A program made the translations under genes and the position numbers. Positions 46,657 through 60,661 of a stretch of 64,000 nt of DNA are shown piece after piece. A model generated the notes under the pieces. That model searched no databases and was not told the origin of the DNA. It was given only the letters and a program-made list of their open reading frames with translations. The DNA is from Alitta virens (Eukaryota; Annelida; Polychaeta; Phyllodocida; Nereididae). Where the stretch lies: positions 47,958,628-48,022,627 of the forward strand of contig OW028576.1 in NCBI GenBank assembly GCA_932294295.1. The letters run 5' to 3'. Position 1 is the first letter of the stretch; every line of letters starts with the position of its first letter.

Positions 46657-46797
46657 AACTGCTGGGCCCCGGGTTCAATTCCCGGTCGAGCCTAAGTTGG
46701 ATGGCTGTTTCATCCTTCATCTCATCGCCATGAGGTCTGCCTGTCCTAATTAGCCCAACTGGTGCAGAAATACAGGACGTAAAGCCACACACACACA
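46657..46797 (+). mobile_element. SINE family 2, 5'-truncated, inside a pentanucleotide array
   Basis: Starts within the head (AACTGCTGGGCCCCGGGTTC, B box GGTTCAATTCCCGG), continues through GCCTAAGTTGGATGGCTGTT to AAATACAGGACGTAAAGCC and a short ACACAC tail. Confidence 0.7.
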
Positions 46798-46887
46798 CTT
46801 ATCTTATCTTATCTTATCTTATATCATCTTATCTTATCTTATATCATCTTATCTTACCTTATCTCATCTTATCTTACCTTATCTTAA
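46798..46887 (+). repeat. (TTATC)n microsatellite, right part
   Basis: Regular ATCTT units with occasional ATATC and ACCTT variants. It resumes immediately after the SINE. Confidence 0.9.
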
Positions 46888-47871
46888 TAATAATTTATTA
46901 TTATATGTTTATTACAAATGATCACAAGATCGCAATACGAAGCAATGTACATCAGGCTGGCTGACACAGAAAAGCTGTGTAGGCCTATATGCCAAGAAAA
47001 AAACTTGAATTTAGATAAATTTGATACAATTAATTCATCAATTTGAGGCTAAAGAGAAAACACAAACTATTACATAATAAATGATAACGATACAATTAAA
47101 ATTAAATTGAATATAAATTAATAGTGAAAGAACAATAAATGCAAAGAGAAGCAGGGATGTACAAGGGTAAAATAAAGAATAATTTCATTTTTATGATATT
47201 GAATGTGAAGCACATCAATCAAAAGTGAACTATGAGATGATGATAAGTACCTCGAGGTAACTGGAGTTAGGACCCACATACCACTCTTATAACATTTAGA
47301 GAACTTTGATTTGTCACTGAACATTTTTCTAATGGATAATTCTGAATCTGTATGTCTATTTGAAAACTGTTGCTCTGTATAAAGAAACATCAAATTTGAA
47401 CTGAAACTACTCTCAGAAATCCCCTCAGGAGTTTATGTTGGGGCAAAAATCATGTCTTTCATAAAAAGCTGAGCATCTAGAATACATCTTATGCTTGATA
47501 TGACAGCATTTTAGAAGTCCTAGGTTGTGCTGTATGCTTGATAAAGTATGCTTTTTGATGTGTTGTGAAATGATTTCGTCATTCCATTTGTAAGCTGTAC
47601 TCAGGCTTTGACAGAGGAACCTAATATAAATCATTGCGTGTGTCTGTTATTATTCTGTATTTTCTGATGCATTTCCATGAATAGAAATATGAAAAGATAT
47701 TATTTTTCATATTACATCAAAAGAATGATTCACATAAGGCATTTCCATTTATCTATATAATATATTAATATCAATCAACCATGCGATCATGGCCTGTGTT
47801 TCATTCCCATGTAAAAGCCCGTTTTTTGGTCTAGAATTAGAAACTTCTCCCGTGAAATTCAAACCATTTTT
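46888..47871. other. Unassigned sequence up to the assembly gap
   Basis: Two minus-strand frames (47118-47393 and 47425-47634, different frames) are the longest here. I recognise neither, and see no domain or splice support. They could be a decayed element or a 3' untranslated region. Confidence 0.4.
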
Positions 47872-48071
47872 NNNNNNNNNNNNNNNNNNNNNNNNNNNNN
47901 NNNNNNNNNNNNNNNNNNNNNNNNNNNNNNNNNNNNNNNNNNNNNNNNNNNNNNNNNNNNNNNNNNNNNNNNNNNNNNNNNNNNNNNNNNNNNNNNNNNN
48001 NNNNNNNNNNNNNNNNNNNNNNNNNNNNNNNNNNNNNNNNNNNNNNNNNNNNNNNNNNNNNNNNNNNNNNN
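47872..48071. other. Assembly gap of exactly 200 N
   Basis: A round fixed length is typical of a scaffolding placeholder rather than a measured gap. The sequence to the right restarts inside a copy of the unit B transposon. Confidence 0.98.
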
Positions 48072-49422
48072 GTGCTTTCTTAGGCTTTTATAAAAGCTAT
48101 CTCCCCCCCCCCCCATCTAGTTCAGTTCTTCATCAATGTTCTTCCCACCTAATATTGCAAAATAGTACAAACATGAATCTGTCACGCAAACCCTTAACTT
48201 GAAATAATAGTTTGATAGTGGGCCTGGGCAATAGTCAAGAATTTTAAACTATTTTATTATATCTCTACACAAGCATTGCTTATCAATAAGAGCACTGGTT
48301 ATTTCTATGGGGTCGTATGAATTGAGTCAATTGTCATGTACTTGCTGCTCAAAGATTAGGTATGTTGCATAGAAGTCTGTTAAATTCTTATGCTACACAT
48401 ATTTTATAAATTGTCAGATAAGCCCAGTACTAGCCCTGATGCTTGTCTTCGTTATAGGCCATGTCCACTCACACTGCTTGTCGCATACACAAGTTTACAT
48501 ATTATAACATTATAACCATATTATTTCTGATGAATTTCCATACTTCTTCCATATTGGTCTTTAAAATGCCCTCCTTTTCAGTTTTTGCCATTACACTTAA
48601 AGCTTTACTTGGGTAGGGAACACTCTTTCACAACCAAAACAGATTTTATACATCCTTGCAAAACACTACTGAGAAATTTTTAATATTTACATATTTGCTG
48701 GCAATTTTGTGAATTATACAGGAAAGTCATTTAAGTATTACATCAATGCCACTGGTCAGAAGCTTAGTCGGCATACATGAGCAGCTATCAGAGTCAGATG
48801 TAATGATGGTATGATTTGGTTTGAGTCCATACCATTTACACATTCACCTCAGGGGGTGGGTCTTCAACTTTCTCAAGTCACTATAGTTAACGTCTCACGA
48901 TACTGACATCCAGCGATCAAGCTCATGAAGAGTGCCTGTGCCAGGGATCAAACCTGGGACCTTCAGAGTAGCTGGCTAGTGTTCTAACAGGCTAATGCCT
49001 TAACCACTAGGCTACCCAACAAACAAAATTGAATTCATTCAATTAAAAATAATATTCATAGCACCATCCGAGACTACAGTGGTTAACATGTCAATTCTCC
49101 ATGGATTCAACTGCTGTTGACTATTCCTTTATTTCCTAGACCCCCTAAATTGGTATTCATTTTAAAGCTCTTTACCAGAGCAATTCAAATAACTCATTAT
49201 TAAAGAGATATAAGGAGATAACATCAATATCGCTGACCTTTAAAGTTGCGGAAATCGCTAAATTTCTTCGTAAGGGACCAAATTTTCAATGAGGCTTGGG
49301 AGGGATCAAAAATAAAGGTACACCTATGTGTAACACATCATTACAAAGCGTTTTTGAACCTTAACAAAGTTAGGATAGTTTCCCATTAAAATTCTGACAT
49401 TCATGATTATCACCCCCCTCTA
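48072..49422. mobile_element. Right 1.35 kb of the long-inverted-repeat transposon (unit C)
   Basis: Counterpart of 26863-28213; the left arm is missing at the gap. It contains SINE family 1 (-) at 48849-49024. Confidence 0.85.
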
Positions 49423-50299
49423 ATTTCATCGAGATATATATCATTCTTGATGGAACATTTTCTAATGGCTTCTAAACTTATAATATATCAAATTGGCCTG
49501 CTCCGCTGACCATCCCAAGTTAGAACCCCAGCCTGGACAATCTTAATGAGCTACATACCTACTGGATGTTATGACAAAAGTACACCATCACAAGTTATAA
49601 TATTATATTAAGATTATATTAATTCTACCCGCTTCATGACTGCAATGGATGTTTGCAAAATGAATGCGAAACAAACATTCAACACAATGGGCATCGGCAA
49701 ACAGGTTCATATCATATACAGTAGATGGAGCCACAATCAGCATTTGCTTAAATGATGTAACAAGGAAATGTGGGTCTATAATAAATATTTGCAGAAATGA
49801 ATGGAAACCAAAAGCAAACACTCCATGTACTCTCAGACTGACTCCTTATACAGTATACTATAGTCTACACCATAATCAGCATTTGCTTAAAGGTGGTGAT
49901 CTGACATCAAAAGTGACTGCTGAGGAGCACAATACAGTCCAATTGCTTTCCCATGTTTCCACACTATTTCTCTGTGAAAAAAGCTGTTTTGTGATTTTCT
50001 TTGTAAACGATGTCCATGACTGGAATAAAGCAGAACACTTCACTCGACAAAGTAAATAAGCAGAGGACTAAGTTGATATGCATCACAGAAGCATCACATA
50101 TGCATTACGAAATATATCACTCCAGATTGCTATCAGAATGCACTATCATATCATGGTGAATGGTGGTGATTCATATTCACATTCAAATTAACATATTCTC
50201 ATCCTGAAAGATGTTCGTTTGCCCAACTGAAAGTGATACTAAATGGTTTTAGCACAGAGAAGTGCTTCATGAACATGACGACACAGTGCAAACAAACAT

Positions 50300-50580
50300 A
50301 TGGAGAGGTGCCATGGCCTAGTGGTCAAGGTGCTGTCTGCAAAGCGCAAGGTTGTACGTTCGGACCTCAGCCATGGCATGGAGGTACTGAGCAGATCCTC
50401 CGTTACTCTTTGATCCACTCCACCCAGGTGTAAATGGGTACTTGGCTACAGGTAGGGATGGCAATTGGGAGTGCTTGAAGCTGGGTGTATGCTCCCAAGG
50501 GAGTTGAGAAAGGCCAGCTTGAACAGGCCTACCAAGGGTGTCATTGTTATGGTTGTTTGAGTTCATCCATGAGGATAACA
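50300..50580 (+). mobile_element. SINE family 3 (unit C copy)
   Basis: Counterpart of 29091-29371. Confidence 0.8.
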
Positions 50581-52566
50581 GACTCTTAACCCAGACATGT
50601 ATTTACAATTATGTCATATATGTATCAGATTGATTATTTTCTGCCACACTGCTAGAACATTGGTGCAGCTGCACTTTGTTTGGAAATATAATCAATTAAT
50701 CATGACAACCTTTGTGCGCAAATCTTCTTTGAAAACACTTTTTTTCAAAACGGCTGATACTGTACCATTACGCTACGCAACTGCAATCTCACAGGGGCAC
50801 TATGACAGTAGCAGACGAATAGACAATAAGATGACGTCACTACACTACTGTTAAATGTATGACATCACAGAATAGATGATGTCATCAAACAATACTTATC
50901 TGCTACGGTGTCAGTGACCTTTTGTGATGCTTTTTCTTCCCATTGAAGCCTAAAGACTTGAACTAAACTGACATTGTTTATTTCACCATCTGCCAATACT
51001 CTATATCCCTGCTCTAAGCCTCAGCTCAGTCTGGTTCAGTGTAAAAAAGCAATGAGGCAAGAAGGACCAGTCAATTTTGTGACTCCTCATCTGTCTTTGA
51101 CGGGTCAACGAACACACGGTCTTCGGGAGTCCATCAAACATGGATGAGCATCGGGGGCCACTTTGGCTTATGCTGAAATGGTGGAGCCTGAGCAGAGCTT
51201 TTTACGGAATGAAAAGAAAACTATTCATGCATGACAGTTGTATTGAATGGAGGCTATCTGCCAATTGGGACTGGCTTACAAGGGTCAAGAATATTGACAT
51301 TATATTCAATGCGTGGGTCCTGTATTAGTGAGTATTAGCGCATGGGTTAGAACCCAACTTCCTTCACTGTTTATCAACCCCATTTTAGTTCATGACCCAT
51401 CTGGTGAAAAGTATTCATTGTCATTTAGTCCTAGATCTCACGCAAGTAGTGAGACACTGATTGTAATGTAGCAGACATTTCAGCAACAACAACTCCAAGG
51501 CGCATTGTATATGAAGACAAATAAATTTGTCTTGAGTATTGAGTCGGTGTTAATTTCCATATCATTTTATGACCATAATTATCATAAAACACGCTATAAA
51601 CTTGACATTTATGTTATAATACAAGACTCATTTTTAGTAGAGTATCTATTACATCAGATTTACAGCCTCTAAATGTACTGGGACACACTCATAAATGTTA
51701 GAACAATGAGACTCGTGTCTTTGCATGATTTAGAACTGCAGTTATTGGGATGTAAGCTGATAACTAGAAAGTTAACAGAGACATGTTTATGAATATTCAG
51801 GAAATTAATAGCAGAAGTGAATATTCATGAAGCAGATCTTATTATATAAGTCAAAAAATTTCAGACTGTAATACAAATTAATAGAAAAAATTGAAAAATC
51901 ATAATTGTAAAATGTTGAAATTAATTTGTTTCAGAAATGCATAGACAAAGTAGAGGCACTAGGACTGATATAATGGCCGCAGTATACATGGGAGTTTTCC
52001 ATCATTCATTGGGTATTTTTGTAGCCCACTGTTAACCATGTCTTATCTGCTCATCATTACATCTGCCCCAGCAGCCAGTAACAAAATTCAGTGGAATAAG
52101 TTTCATATTGGTTTTACAGAATCAATTATAATGTTGACAAATGCTGCAATGAACTACTTTCCAAAATGAACCAACTGAAGAAAGAAAGTAAATGACGTAA
52201 AGTAAAGCAGAACAAGCATCACAATTCGTGAGGTGAGAAGACAAACACTTGTTCCATTCCCCGAAGGAAAAGTTCCAGTGCTGACTGGCCTTTCACTTGA
52301 GTCATTTGGCTCCAGGGGCCACTTAACGTGGGACATCAATCATGCTATCTTTTCTCTGTCGTGACTTTTTTTCTGTGTTGTGGATGCTGCCAGACTTAAG
52401 TACAAGTGGTCAACACAAGATGCAATCGATGCAATGACTAGACTGACCGTGAGTCCATGCCACACAGCATGAAGTTTGAAATTTCAGTGAGAATTGTTAT
52501 GAAATGATATTTGGTAAAGTGTAACTGGACCATAAAAAAAATTTAATTGTTAGCTGATGTTGACAA

Positions 52567-52715
52567 TGTTATCACTAAGATTAGGACGGGCAGAGACCAT
52601 GGCAATGAGATTGAGGATGACATAGCCATCCAACTTAGGCTTGACCTGGAATCGAACCCTGGGACCAAGTGGTTGGAAGCACGCTATCATTCAACTAGAC
52701 CCCCACCACTGTTAT
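52567..52715 (-). mobile_element. SINE family 2 (unit C copy)
   Basis: Counterpart of 31358-31506. Confidence 0.75.
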
Positions 52716-53876
52716 CATTAAGAAGACAGCTGCTTTTGAGCTCCTTGTTGCATCTACATAATACATTAACAGTGGTATAATTTTTGGACTGTACACCTCT
52801 ATCAATGTGGCATTGTGCCCCTTGCCACCTAGTTGTGAAGGAAATGAGAGTCAAACAGACATTTTGATGTCATAAATGATTGGTTTGATGCACTTCCTTC
52901 AAAGGTGATGTACGATCGAAGTCATATGATCCTAACACAAGCAGTTTGTTTACAAACGTGATGTCAATGTGTCACAATGTTATCACTGGCAGACATTTTA
53001 TATTTATGACTTCATCTAATTGGTTAGCCGTAATTGTGCCAAAAAGCAATAGTCACATATAACATGCATTCTTTTCACAAAGCTACCAGTGTTTGTCACC
53101 AAGTTGTCACAGTGATGACAGCAGCCTTGAGGCTCACAATCAATATGGTCTGACACAGGAATGCGGGTACTTCTCTCAAGAACACGATATGTTGACCTTG
53201 CAAGAGAAAAAACTGTCAGGAAACTTGCAAACTGCTTCTCAAGGAAAAGAGCCATTTGTGGGCGACCTTCGTATTGACTTTTGTCCTTGCGGAATGCAAT
53301 GAAGAACAGAGGATTCTGCTCTCTTATTGGTTTAAAGTTTTAAAAAGTGCAATAATTTTACATGTCAACTTCTTTGAATAAGAATCAGAATATATTTATT
53401 TGCACGAATATCAAATACCATGGTATCTAAGAGCATTTCTATGGTCAGGCAAAAAATTCCACACCATGTTAATCATTAGGGCATAGGAGCTCACACCAGT
53501 GCCATCACTGCGGGTGCCTAATGGTAAGTTCCCATGCAGGAGGTCTAAACAATTCCCTCATTAGACGAATGTCTTACTCATTAGGATGCTAAGATAAACC
53601 GCTATCATTGTAACAAACTTGCAGTGCAGATCCACACACCTTCATGGCATTTAAACAAAATAAACTGTATTTATGCCTCAGCTATTTGCCCTTATGACCT
53701 CAGTTTAGTGCAAAAACTATTGCGCACAAAGGGGAGGAAACGTACCCCAAGAGGTCACTGACACCGCAGCAGATACGTATTGCTTGATGATGGCAATATA
53801 TATTGTGACATCATCCATGTAACAATCAAGTAGTGATGTCATCTTAATGTATTTTCATAATGATTAAGTCATATTG

Positions 53877-54079
53877 CAGACATGCCAAGTCTCACGCATT
53901 CGGCGTGAGCCTCACACATTTGGTTGCTGTCTCACGCCTCTGGACTTTAGTATTTACTCAATACTTAAATTTGACTCATGCAGCAATGAGGACCAGAATA
54001 AATTTTTAACTTTTGAATGTAAACTGGTTGGAAAGAACCAAAACTCACGCATTCACCACTCAAGAACTTGGCATCTCTG
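53877..54079 (+). mobile_element. hAT-like MITE (unit C copy)
   Basis: Counterpart of 32668-32870. Confidence 0.75.
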
Positions 54080-54406
54080 CATATTGCCACCTGTAGGCTG
54101 AGTACTTTTTCTCCTCATTGTTATGGTAACATCATATGTTTTGAGGATTACGTCATACTAGCAAAACGCACCAAACATCATTATGTACAAATGGCTGAGG
54201 CACAGATAAAGTACATACAGATGGGACACTTTGTCATTTGCATAAGCCAGCTGCAAAGGATTGTGAGATTGCCAGGGTTAGTCATTGGCAACCCCTGCAA
54301 TACTATATAGCGATGTCGTAATCACCACAATGCGGAGAAAAAGTACCACAAGAGGTCACTGACACCCTACGTAGCAGATAAGTATTGTTTGATGATGTCA
54401 TGTATT

Positions 54407-55173
54407 ATAATAAGACCCAATGGTTATGTGGTATATTTTTATATTCCCCACGAGTGGACAGATTGGCCAGGATTCACGAGTGGCATTAGCCACGAGTGAA
54501 TTCTAAAGCCAATCTGTCCACAATTTTCACTTTTAGTTGAGCTGCCTGGCTATGCATTCATGCAGTATAAAAAAAATCATGAATATAAATTTTTGCCATT
54601 GACCAATCAGAGCATTGCATAACTGTCAGCAACATCATCACCTCAAAACTTTCTGGGACATTTTCAGATTAATAAAGGAATTTATGAATGATATTTACAA
54701 GCCAGTTGTTAAATACTTCTTGTCAGAATTTGTTTTTATAGTAGATTTTGAAAGAAAATGGTTTATTGTTCAATATTATGCGATTGCATTTGCCCATAGC
54801 AACACAGACACACAATAGCTTATATCTGTGGACTAAACAGACCATTGATTTTCTGTTACTTTTTTGGTCCTAGAATCGTTAATTCTGGTGTGATATCAAA
54901 AATTCAAACTTTCTTAGAGAGCTGACAATTTTATCTGTTGAATGGTGCTTAAACTGTGACTTAGAATATTGTTTCATAGCGACAGCGCTAGTTTAAACGG
55001 CAAAGTGCTTAGCTGCAAAAAGTGATTTTTTTTGTCATTGGCCTGCCATATATAGAAGTATGTGGTATACATTTCCCAACCTTGTAAGGTAAACCATGTA
55101 GTATAGATATGTATACCACATAGGCTATACCACATGGCTTTTCTATGTGGTATACAGGTTATTGTGGGATATA
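54407..55173 (+). mobile_element. Double-hairpin element, family 2 (unit C, site 1)
   Basis: Counterpart of 33198-33964. Confidence 0.65.
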
Positions 55174-56248
55174 GTGTGACATCATCCATGCAACAATGGT
55201 GCAGTGACATCATCTTAATGTTTTTATATGTACTACTTTCCTAGTGCCCCCTGTAGGCTCTGTTACTTTTTCTTCCTATTGCCCATTACATCATTCTGAC
55301 TGCATTCTATTGTTACATCATACTTCCGGATTGACATACTGTGAAACACTAATCCAGGAAAGGCTGTCATTGGTCAAAATACAGGGTTTATTAAGGTGTG
55401 TATTAGAATATAGAGGAGCCATAATAAATATCCACTTGTTTTTTGGTCATATTTTGCCACAAATGGCAAGGAGCAGCACGGAATGGACAGAGATATTCAA
55501 AACAATTCAAATCCCTACTTTCTTGCTGATGAAAGCAATTCTAAAAAAGAAATAATAAGTTTGCTATATTCCCAATTGTAATTTCTGATGTTTCATTGTA
55601 ACCATAAGAAATGATAATAATATAAAATGGCAATAATCATGACAAAATGGTATAAACTTATATCAAATGGAGGAAACTTGATGTTAATTTGTACAGAGAG
55701 GGGTTTTATAGGTCAAAAAGTTGGGCTTTAACTATTAGGTAACATTTATATATATTGCGTGCTTCTCCGTGAAATATATGTAAAAATGAGACCAAAACAC
55801 AAGTGGACATTTATTTTGGATGATACAATAACAGCTCTTAACTGTAACATCAGCTCTCATCTGAGTTGCCCTTCTGTTACCCAAGATGACTCCACTGGGT
55901 GAGACACAAATTCAAGGTGACTGCCACTTCTGTCCTATTCACACGACACTCTCCAGTCGATGAGGTACAAATCCTTCTGTTGCTTTTTTATGATTGGCTC
56001 AAACAAAGTCACGTGACTAGAATATGGCCTTCCATAACAGCAGAAATGTGCCTGCCAAGTTTTTTTTTATCCATAACAGGAAATTTTCAATTGAAAACTG
56101 CAAAACGAAATTCTTAACATATATCACACATTTCCAGTTATATGAGGAATATTGGAACAAACCAATCAACGGGTCTTGTCAAATGGGAGCAAAAAATAAT
56201 TCAAGCAACCTTTTCTATGTTTGTCATGAACCCAGGACCTTCAGCGGT

Positions 56249-56510
56249 GTTACCCACTGCCTTAATCAGCAGAGTTACTAACAGCCCTAATCATCAGAGT
56301 TACCCACAGCCTTAATCATCTGAGTTACCCGGAGCATTAATCATCAGAGTGGTATTGTGCTTGACTCCCAATCCCAAGTGACTGGGTTCGAGCCTGGCTC
56401 AGTGCAATTTCTGTTTGTGGCCTTCGGCACGCCACTTAGTCCTCACTGCCAATGTCCACCCAGCAGATGATTGGGTACTTGGCTCGAGAAGACTTAAATT
56501 GATAAAGAAA
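56249..56510 (+). mobile_element. SINE family 4 with 25-bp repeats (unit C)
   Basis: Counterpart of 35040-35301; the 25-bp repeats occupy 56249-56348. Confidence 0.7.
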
Positions 56511-57118
56511 AGATAAATCAGCCACCAAGCACCTGCATGTAATACATGTACTTACTGTATACTCCCCTGGGAGCTGAGCTGGAAAACCAGGGGACCCACC
56601 ATGTACTTGACTTGAAGACTAATCAAACTAGTATTAATTTCAGTAATGAATACATATTTTACAGAGCCTTTGAGTATGCTTGTGCACGAAACGGGCACTA
56701 TAGAGATATGGGATATAATAAAAATAATAATCACTGAACCCACTCAAGCTTTGACTCAGCTGATCAACTATCAAACAAAAATCCATACATCATCAAATAT
56801 GGTTTTTTCTAGTATGTCATCTACAGAAGCTTAGTCAAATATGTCTGCTTGCAGTTTCATCCAATCCATAAGCTTAGATGTAAGAAACTCGAGTTGGACT
56901 TGGATATCTCGCAAAGAAACCTCGAGTGGTGCCTGAGTATATGGAGAGCCCGAAGGAACCGCTCTTGGTGTGAGACTTCACATAGAATGTGTAATAAGTA
57001 AATGGGCGTAGAGTAGCAAAATGGTAGGATGGGAATGTGGTTTGTTGGAGAGTTCAGAAGGGGAAATACAAGAAAGAATGCTGCAAGACTGAAGTGTATG
57101 CATTATGAGTATTATATG

Positions 57119-57235
57119 AGGCAGCTTGGTGGCCTGGTGGTTAGAGCATCGGCCATTTTGTGAACTGGCTGGCTCTCTGAAGTTTGATCCCCAGTCCGCG
57201 CATTCTTCATGAGCTACATCTGACCTGAAGTCGCA
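57119..57235 (+). mobile_element. SINE family 1, truncated (unit C)
   Basis: Counterpart of 35910-36026. Confidence 0.65.
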
Positions 57236-57921
57236 ATATATATATATATTTTTTTTTTTGTGAATGTCATGCTTTTTTTTCAGGCATAAATGGAAAGTAT
57301 TTATATAATTATATACATATATATACAACTTAAAGTTGATTAATTCAATACATGGGAGGCGATGAATACACTTTGCTAAGCTCTTCACTTACTTAGAAGT
57401 TTACATGCATCCCAAGCACAGAGATTTGCACATTTAATAAATATTGGACACTGGACACTAATGTCACTGACCACAAGCCCAACTGTCTTATCCCAAAATT
57501 GCTTCCGCAGCAATTCAGATAAACTGTTTAGCTCCATAATAAAAGGCGTCTAATTTCCTGAACTTTGTATTTTGTGTTGGTAAAAAAAGAGAATAGAAAT
57601 TCAAAGCGTCTACGGTCTCTCTAATTCTTGTAGCCATATTGTCCCAAGTCATAATCTCTGGTCTGAAAATGTGATTAGATGGAAAATTGAGGGAAGCTAA
57701 GAGATTTGTTGAGTTCATATTAATATTTTTGTCCACATGACTTTTTTTTTTATTATATATTGTATCTTTTCATATTCTCTGATATTGCTGTTTGTCAAGC
57801 ATCATCTTATTTCGAGAATTCAGATATTTATCGAAACAGATTAGTTGGTTTCCTTTATTTCATAATGCATTTTATAAAGCAAGCTGGATATATTGAAACA
57901 TCTTCACTTGTAATAGCAACT

Positions 57922-58119
57922 GGGCAGTCTGATGGTAAGATGCTCGCCTGCTCCCCTGAGCACCCTTTATGAGCAACATTCCAGCTGGACGTTGTTTGTA
58001 TGACATGTTAAATGTGTGGTCCCTTATCGTCAGTGTCTGTGCTGAGGCAAGTATATGATTAAACCTAATACCACAAGTCGGTAGGGATGATTGGGTTCTC
58101 CTGCTCAACCCCATCACGT
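57922..58119 (+). mobile_element. SINE family 1, degenerate (unit C)
   Basis: Counterpart of 36713-36910. Confidence 0.6.
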
Positions 58120-58310
58120 CACCTTTTCAAAACATTTCAGCAAGCAGACAGTCAACAAACTGAAGCATTGTCGGCCTCAAAAAACTTTATGAAGCTTCTC
58201 TTTTGCCAAAATTGTATTCAGTTTGAAGGAATATAAAATTAAATTGCCACACAAAGCTAATGTTTATTTTATGGGTTTTGTGAAGAGCTATCTAGTTCTA
58301 CTGATGACAT

Positions 58311-58463
58311 TCATGACGTTCACTGAGTCTAAATGCTGCCCTGTGATTGGCCAGGCTGTTTTCTGTATAAGGGATAATTGATTTTATGAGGTTCACAACA
58401 ATGAACCTCATAGTGTGAACTTCATGGTTTTTCTATGAGGTTCACACTCTGTTGCGGGATATA
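58311..58463 (+). repeat. Double-hairpin terminal repeat, family 1 (unit C)
   Basis: Counterpart of 37102-37254, including the wobble-compatible ACTTCAT arm. Confidence 0.75.
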
Positions 58464-58684
58464 AGACCCCACCTATGGGGTGAATTCACTCATGGGGTGA
58501 ATCATCTTATAATTACATTTGCCTCTGGCAACTGTTCATATAAGCTGACCCAGTAACAAAGAGAAATTTACATTGACATTGACAGTAAATACATTCATAA
58601 TCATGTGTGAGTAAGATCAGTAGTCATCAAATGGTCACCTCTCATTCAATTTACAGAATACTCTGAAACTCATCATCTTCGTAC

Positions 58685-58866
58685 AAGGCCACTTGCATCT
58701 CTTGGGACTATTTCTCTGGACCTCATCACCCTTCAGTAGTATAACTACACTCCACAAATGTCACAGCATGACCTTGCACTAAATTGTAGTCATCCGCCAT
58801 TTATAGCAGCTAATTAAAGTAGTGCGCAATATTTTGACCTCACTTGCTCTGACGTTTTATCTGCAC
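58685..58866 (+). repeat. Dispersed repeat (unit C copy)
   Basis: Counterpart of 37476-37657. Confidence 0.6.
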
Positions 58867-59309
58867 TGACCAGCCTGGGAGTGGTGAATGAGTTGAAGGC
58901 GAGTTCACAAAGATTCTTTCAAAATGGGATAGAAAGCCTGGCTTCATGCGCATTTTGTTGAATAGATGTACCTTCCTCTTAATGTGGTCTCAAACACAAG
59001 CAGACTTAAATGTCTTGAGAATTTCACAATCTGGAGGTAATTTCCTGTACTTTAATTAAACGATGGTCTAATGACAATGCGTGACAAATTAGGCATTCTG
59101 TGATTTGGCATATAACTGAAGATCTGTCTGGTGAACTGACAAGTGATTGGCTGCTTAATGTAATTCTGGCAGTCCTCGACAGTTACAGACATTGATACAA
59201 TCAATGGAAGTTATTTAAGCTACAGCTCGGCGGTTACCGCACCAAATTTGACATTCAGTCGCCTGGGATACCTCTCAAATTGTTATTAACTTGAAAACTT
59301 CGAAAAGAT

Positions 59310-59451
59310 ACATGGCCAAATATGCCTCATGCAGTTTCCATGAGAAGGATAAACGCATGGAAAACACATGGTTTTTAGCTAATTATAATAAGGCAAAAAC
59401 CATGCGTTTATCCAAACACATGGAAAACGCACGTGGCGCAATTGGCCATGT
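59310..59451. mobile_element. Palindromic MITE (unit C copy)
   Basis: Counterpart of 38101-38242. Confidence 0.65.
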
Positions 59452-60156
59452 ACTTGCATAATACATCGGCTGATTCCTCTGAAGGGCCCAAGTTTGATTC
59501 CTACTCATGGCAAGGGTGGTAACACTGTGGGTGAAGACCTCTAATCCCAGCGGCTTACACAGGGCTCTACATAACTCTAGTTAAACCTATCTAGCTGTCC
59601 CATGCCTAACACAGATGTCAATGACCTCGCAGATAAACATGTTTTTACATATATATAGTATTAATCACTCACTAAGTGTAATTGAAAATTACCTTGGAGT
59701 GACCTGATCTATCATCATTAACATTCTATTTATAGCAGTATATAGTATACATTGGAACATTTGAATAAAATACATTAAAATCAATATTTAATTTTACAAT
59801 CTTGGCAAAGTAACATGCACTGGTGCACACCATACACATGTAAAGACTTTGATGTACGAAGACCAAAGATTACTGTATTGTAAACTGCTGGCATTACTTC
59901 AGAATTTCCAAACTAGTACCACAAACATCTTATTGAAAAGCTGCAACATCAGCCAAAGTGCAATAGACTGTCAATAATATTGTTAAAAAATAAGAGAACA
60001 AAGTCTGACACAACCAACAAGTTATACGAATGCTGTCACACATAAAATAATCAATAAAATAAATCAACCGATTGAAGCCAGTACCAAAATACAGCAGCAC
60101 CGCGAGTATAAGTTGCTTCTGGAACAAAAAAGTAGATGCTTTGATAATTCAATAGT

Positions 60157-60457
60157 AGCTGGTTGACCTAATGGTTGAAACATCTGTCAATCCACATTGG
60201 CAAGCTCTGCAGAAGGTCTAGCGTTCGATCCCTGGCCTGGGCTTCCTTCATGAGCTACATCCCAGCAGCTGGATGTCGTTGGGATGAGACGTTAAAATGG
60301 TGGTCCTTTGTACTCAGTGTCTATGCTGAGGCAAGTAAAAGATCCCACCCATGGGGTAAATGTATAACATGGGTGGACTCTTCCCCTCTCTCTCTCTCAC
60401 CTCATCAATAAACCCTTGATAGCAGCAAGAACTTGCCTTCGAGGGCTGTGCTTTCAA
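60157..60457 (+). mobile_element. SINE family 1, full length (unit C)
   Basis: Counterpart of 38948-39248. Confidence 0.75.
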
Positions 60458-60567
60458 TATGTATGTATGTATCTATCTATCTATCTATCTATCTGTCTAT
60501 CTATCTATCTATCTATATATCTATCTGTCTATCTATCTATCTATCTATATATCTATTTATTTATCTG

Positions 60568-60629
<62 letters not shown>

Positions 60630-60661
60630 CATCTATCTATCCATCTATCTATTTATCTATC
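60458..60661 (+). repeat. (TATG)(TCTA)n microsatellite (unit C)
   Basis: 204 bp, one unit longer than in B. Confidence 0.95.

Noticed and set aside
47118..47634. Two minus-strand frames as exons of one gene
   Set aside because: They are in different frames, with no recognised homology and no splice pair that I can defend.
47789..48202. 137-codon open frame across the N gap, and an antisense one
   Set aside because: Most of the frame is undetermined sequence; it is an artefact of the gap.
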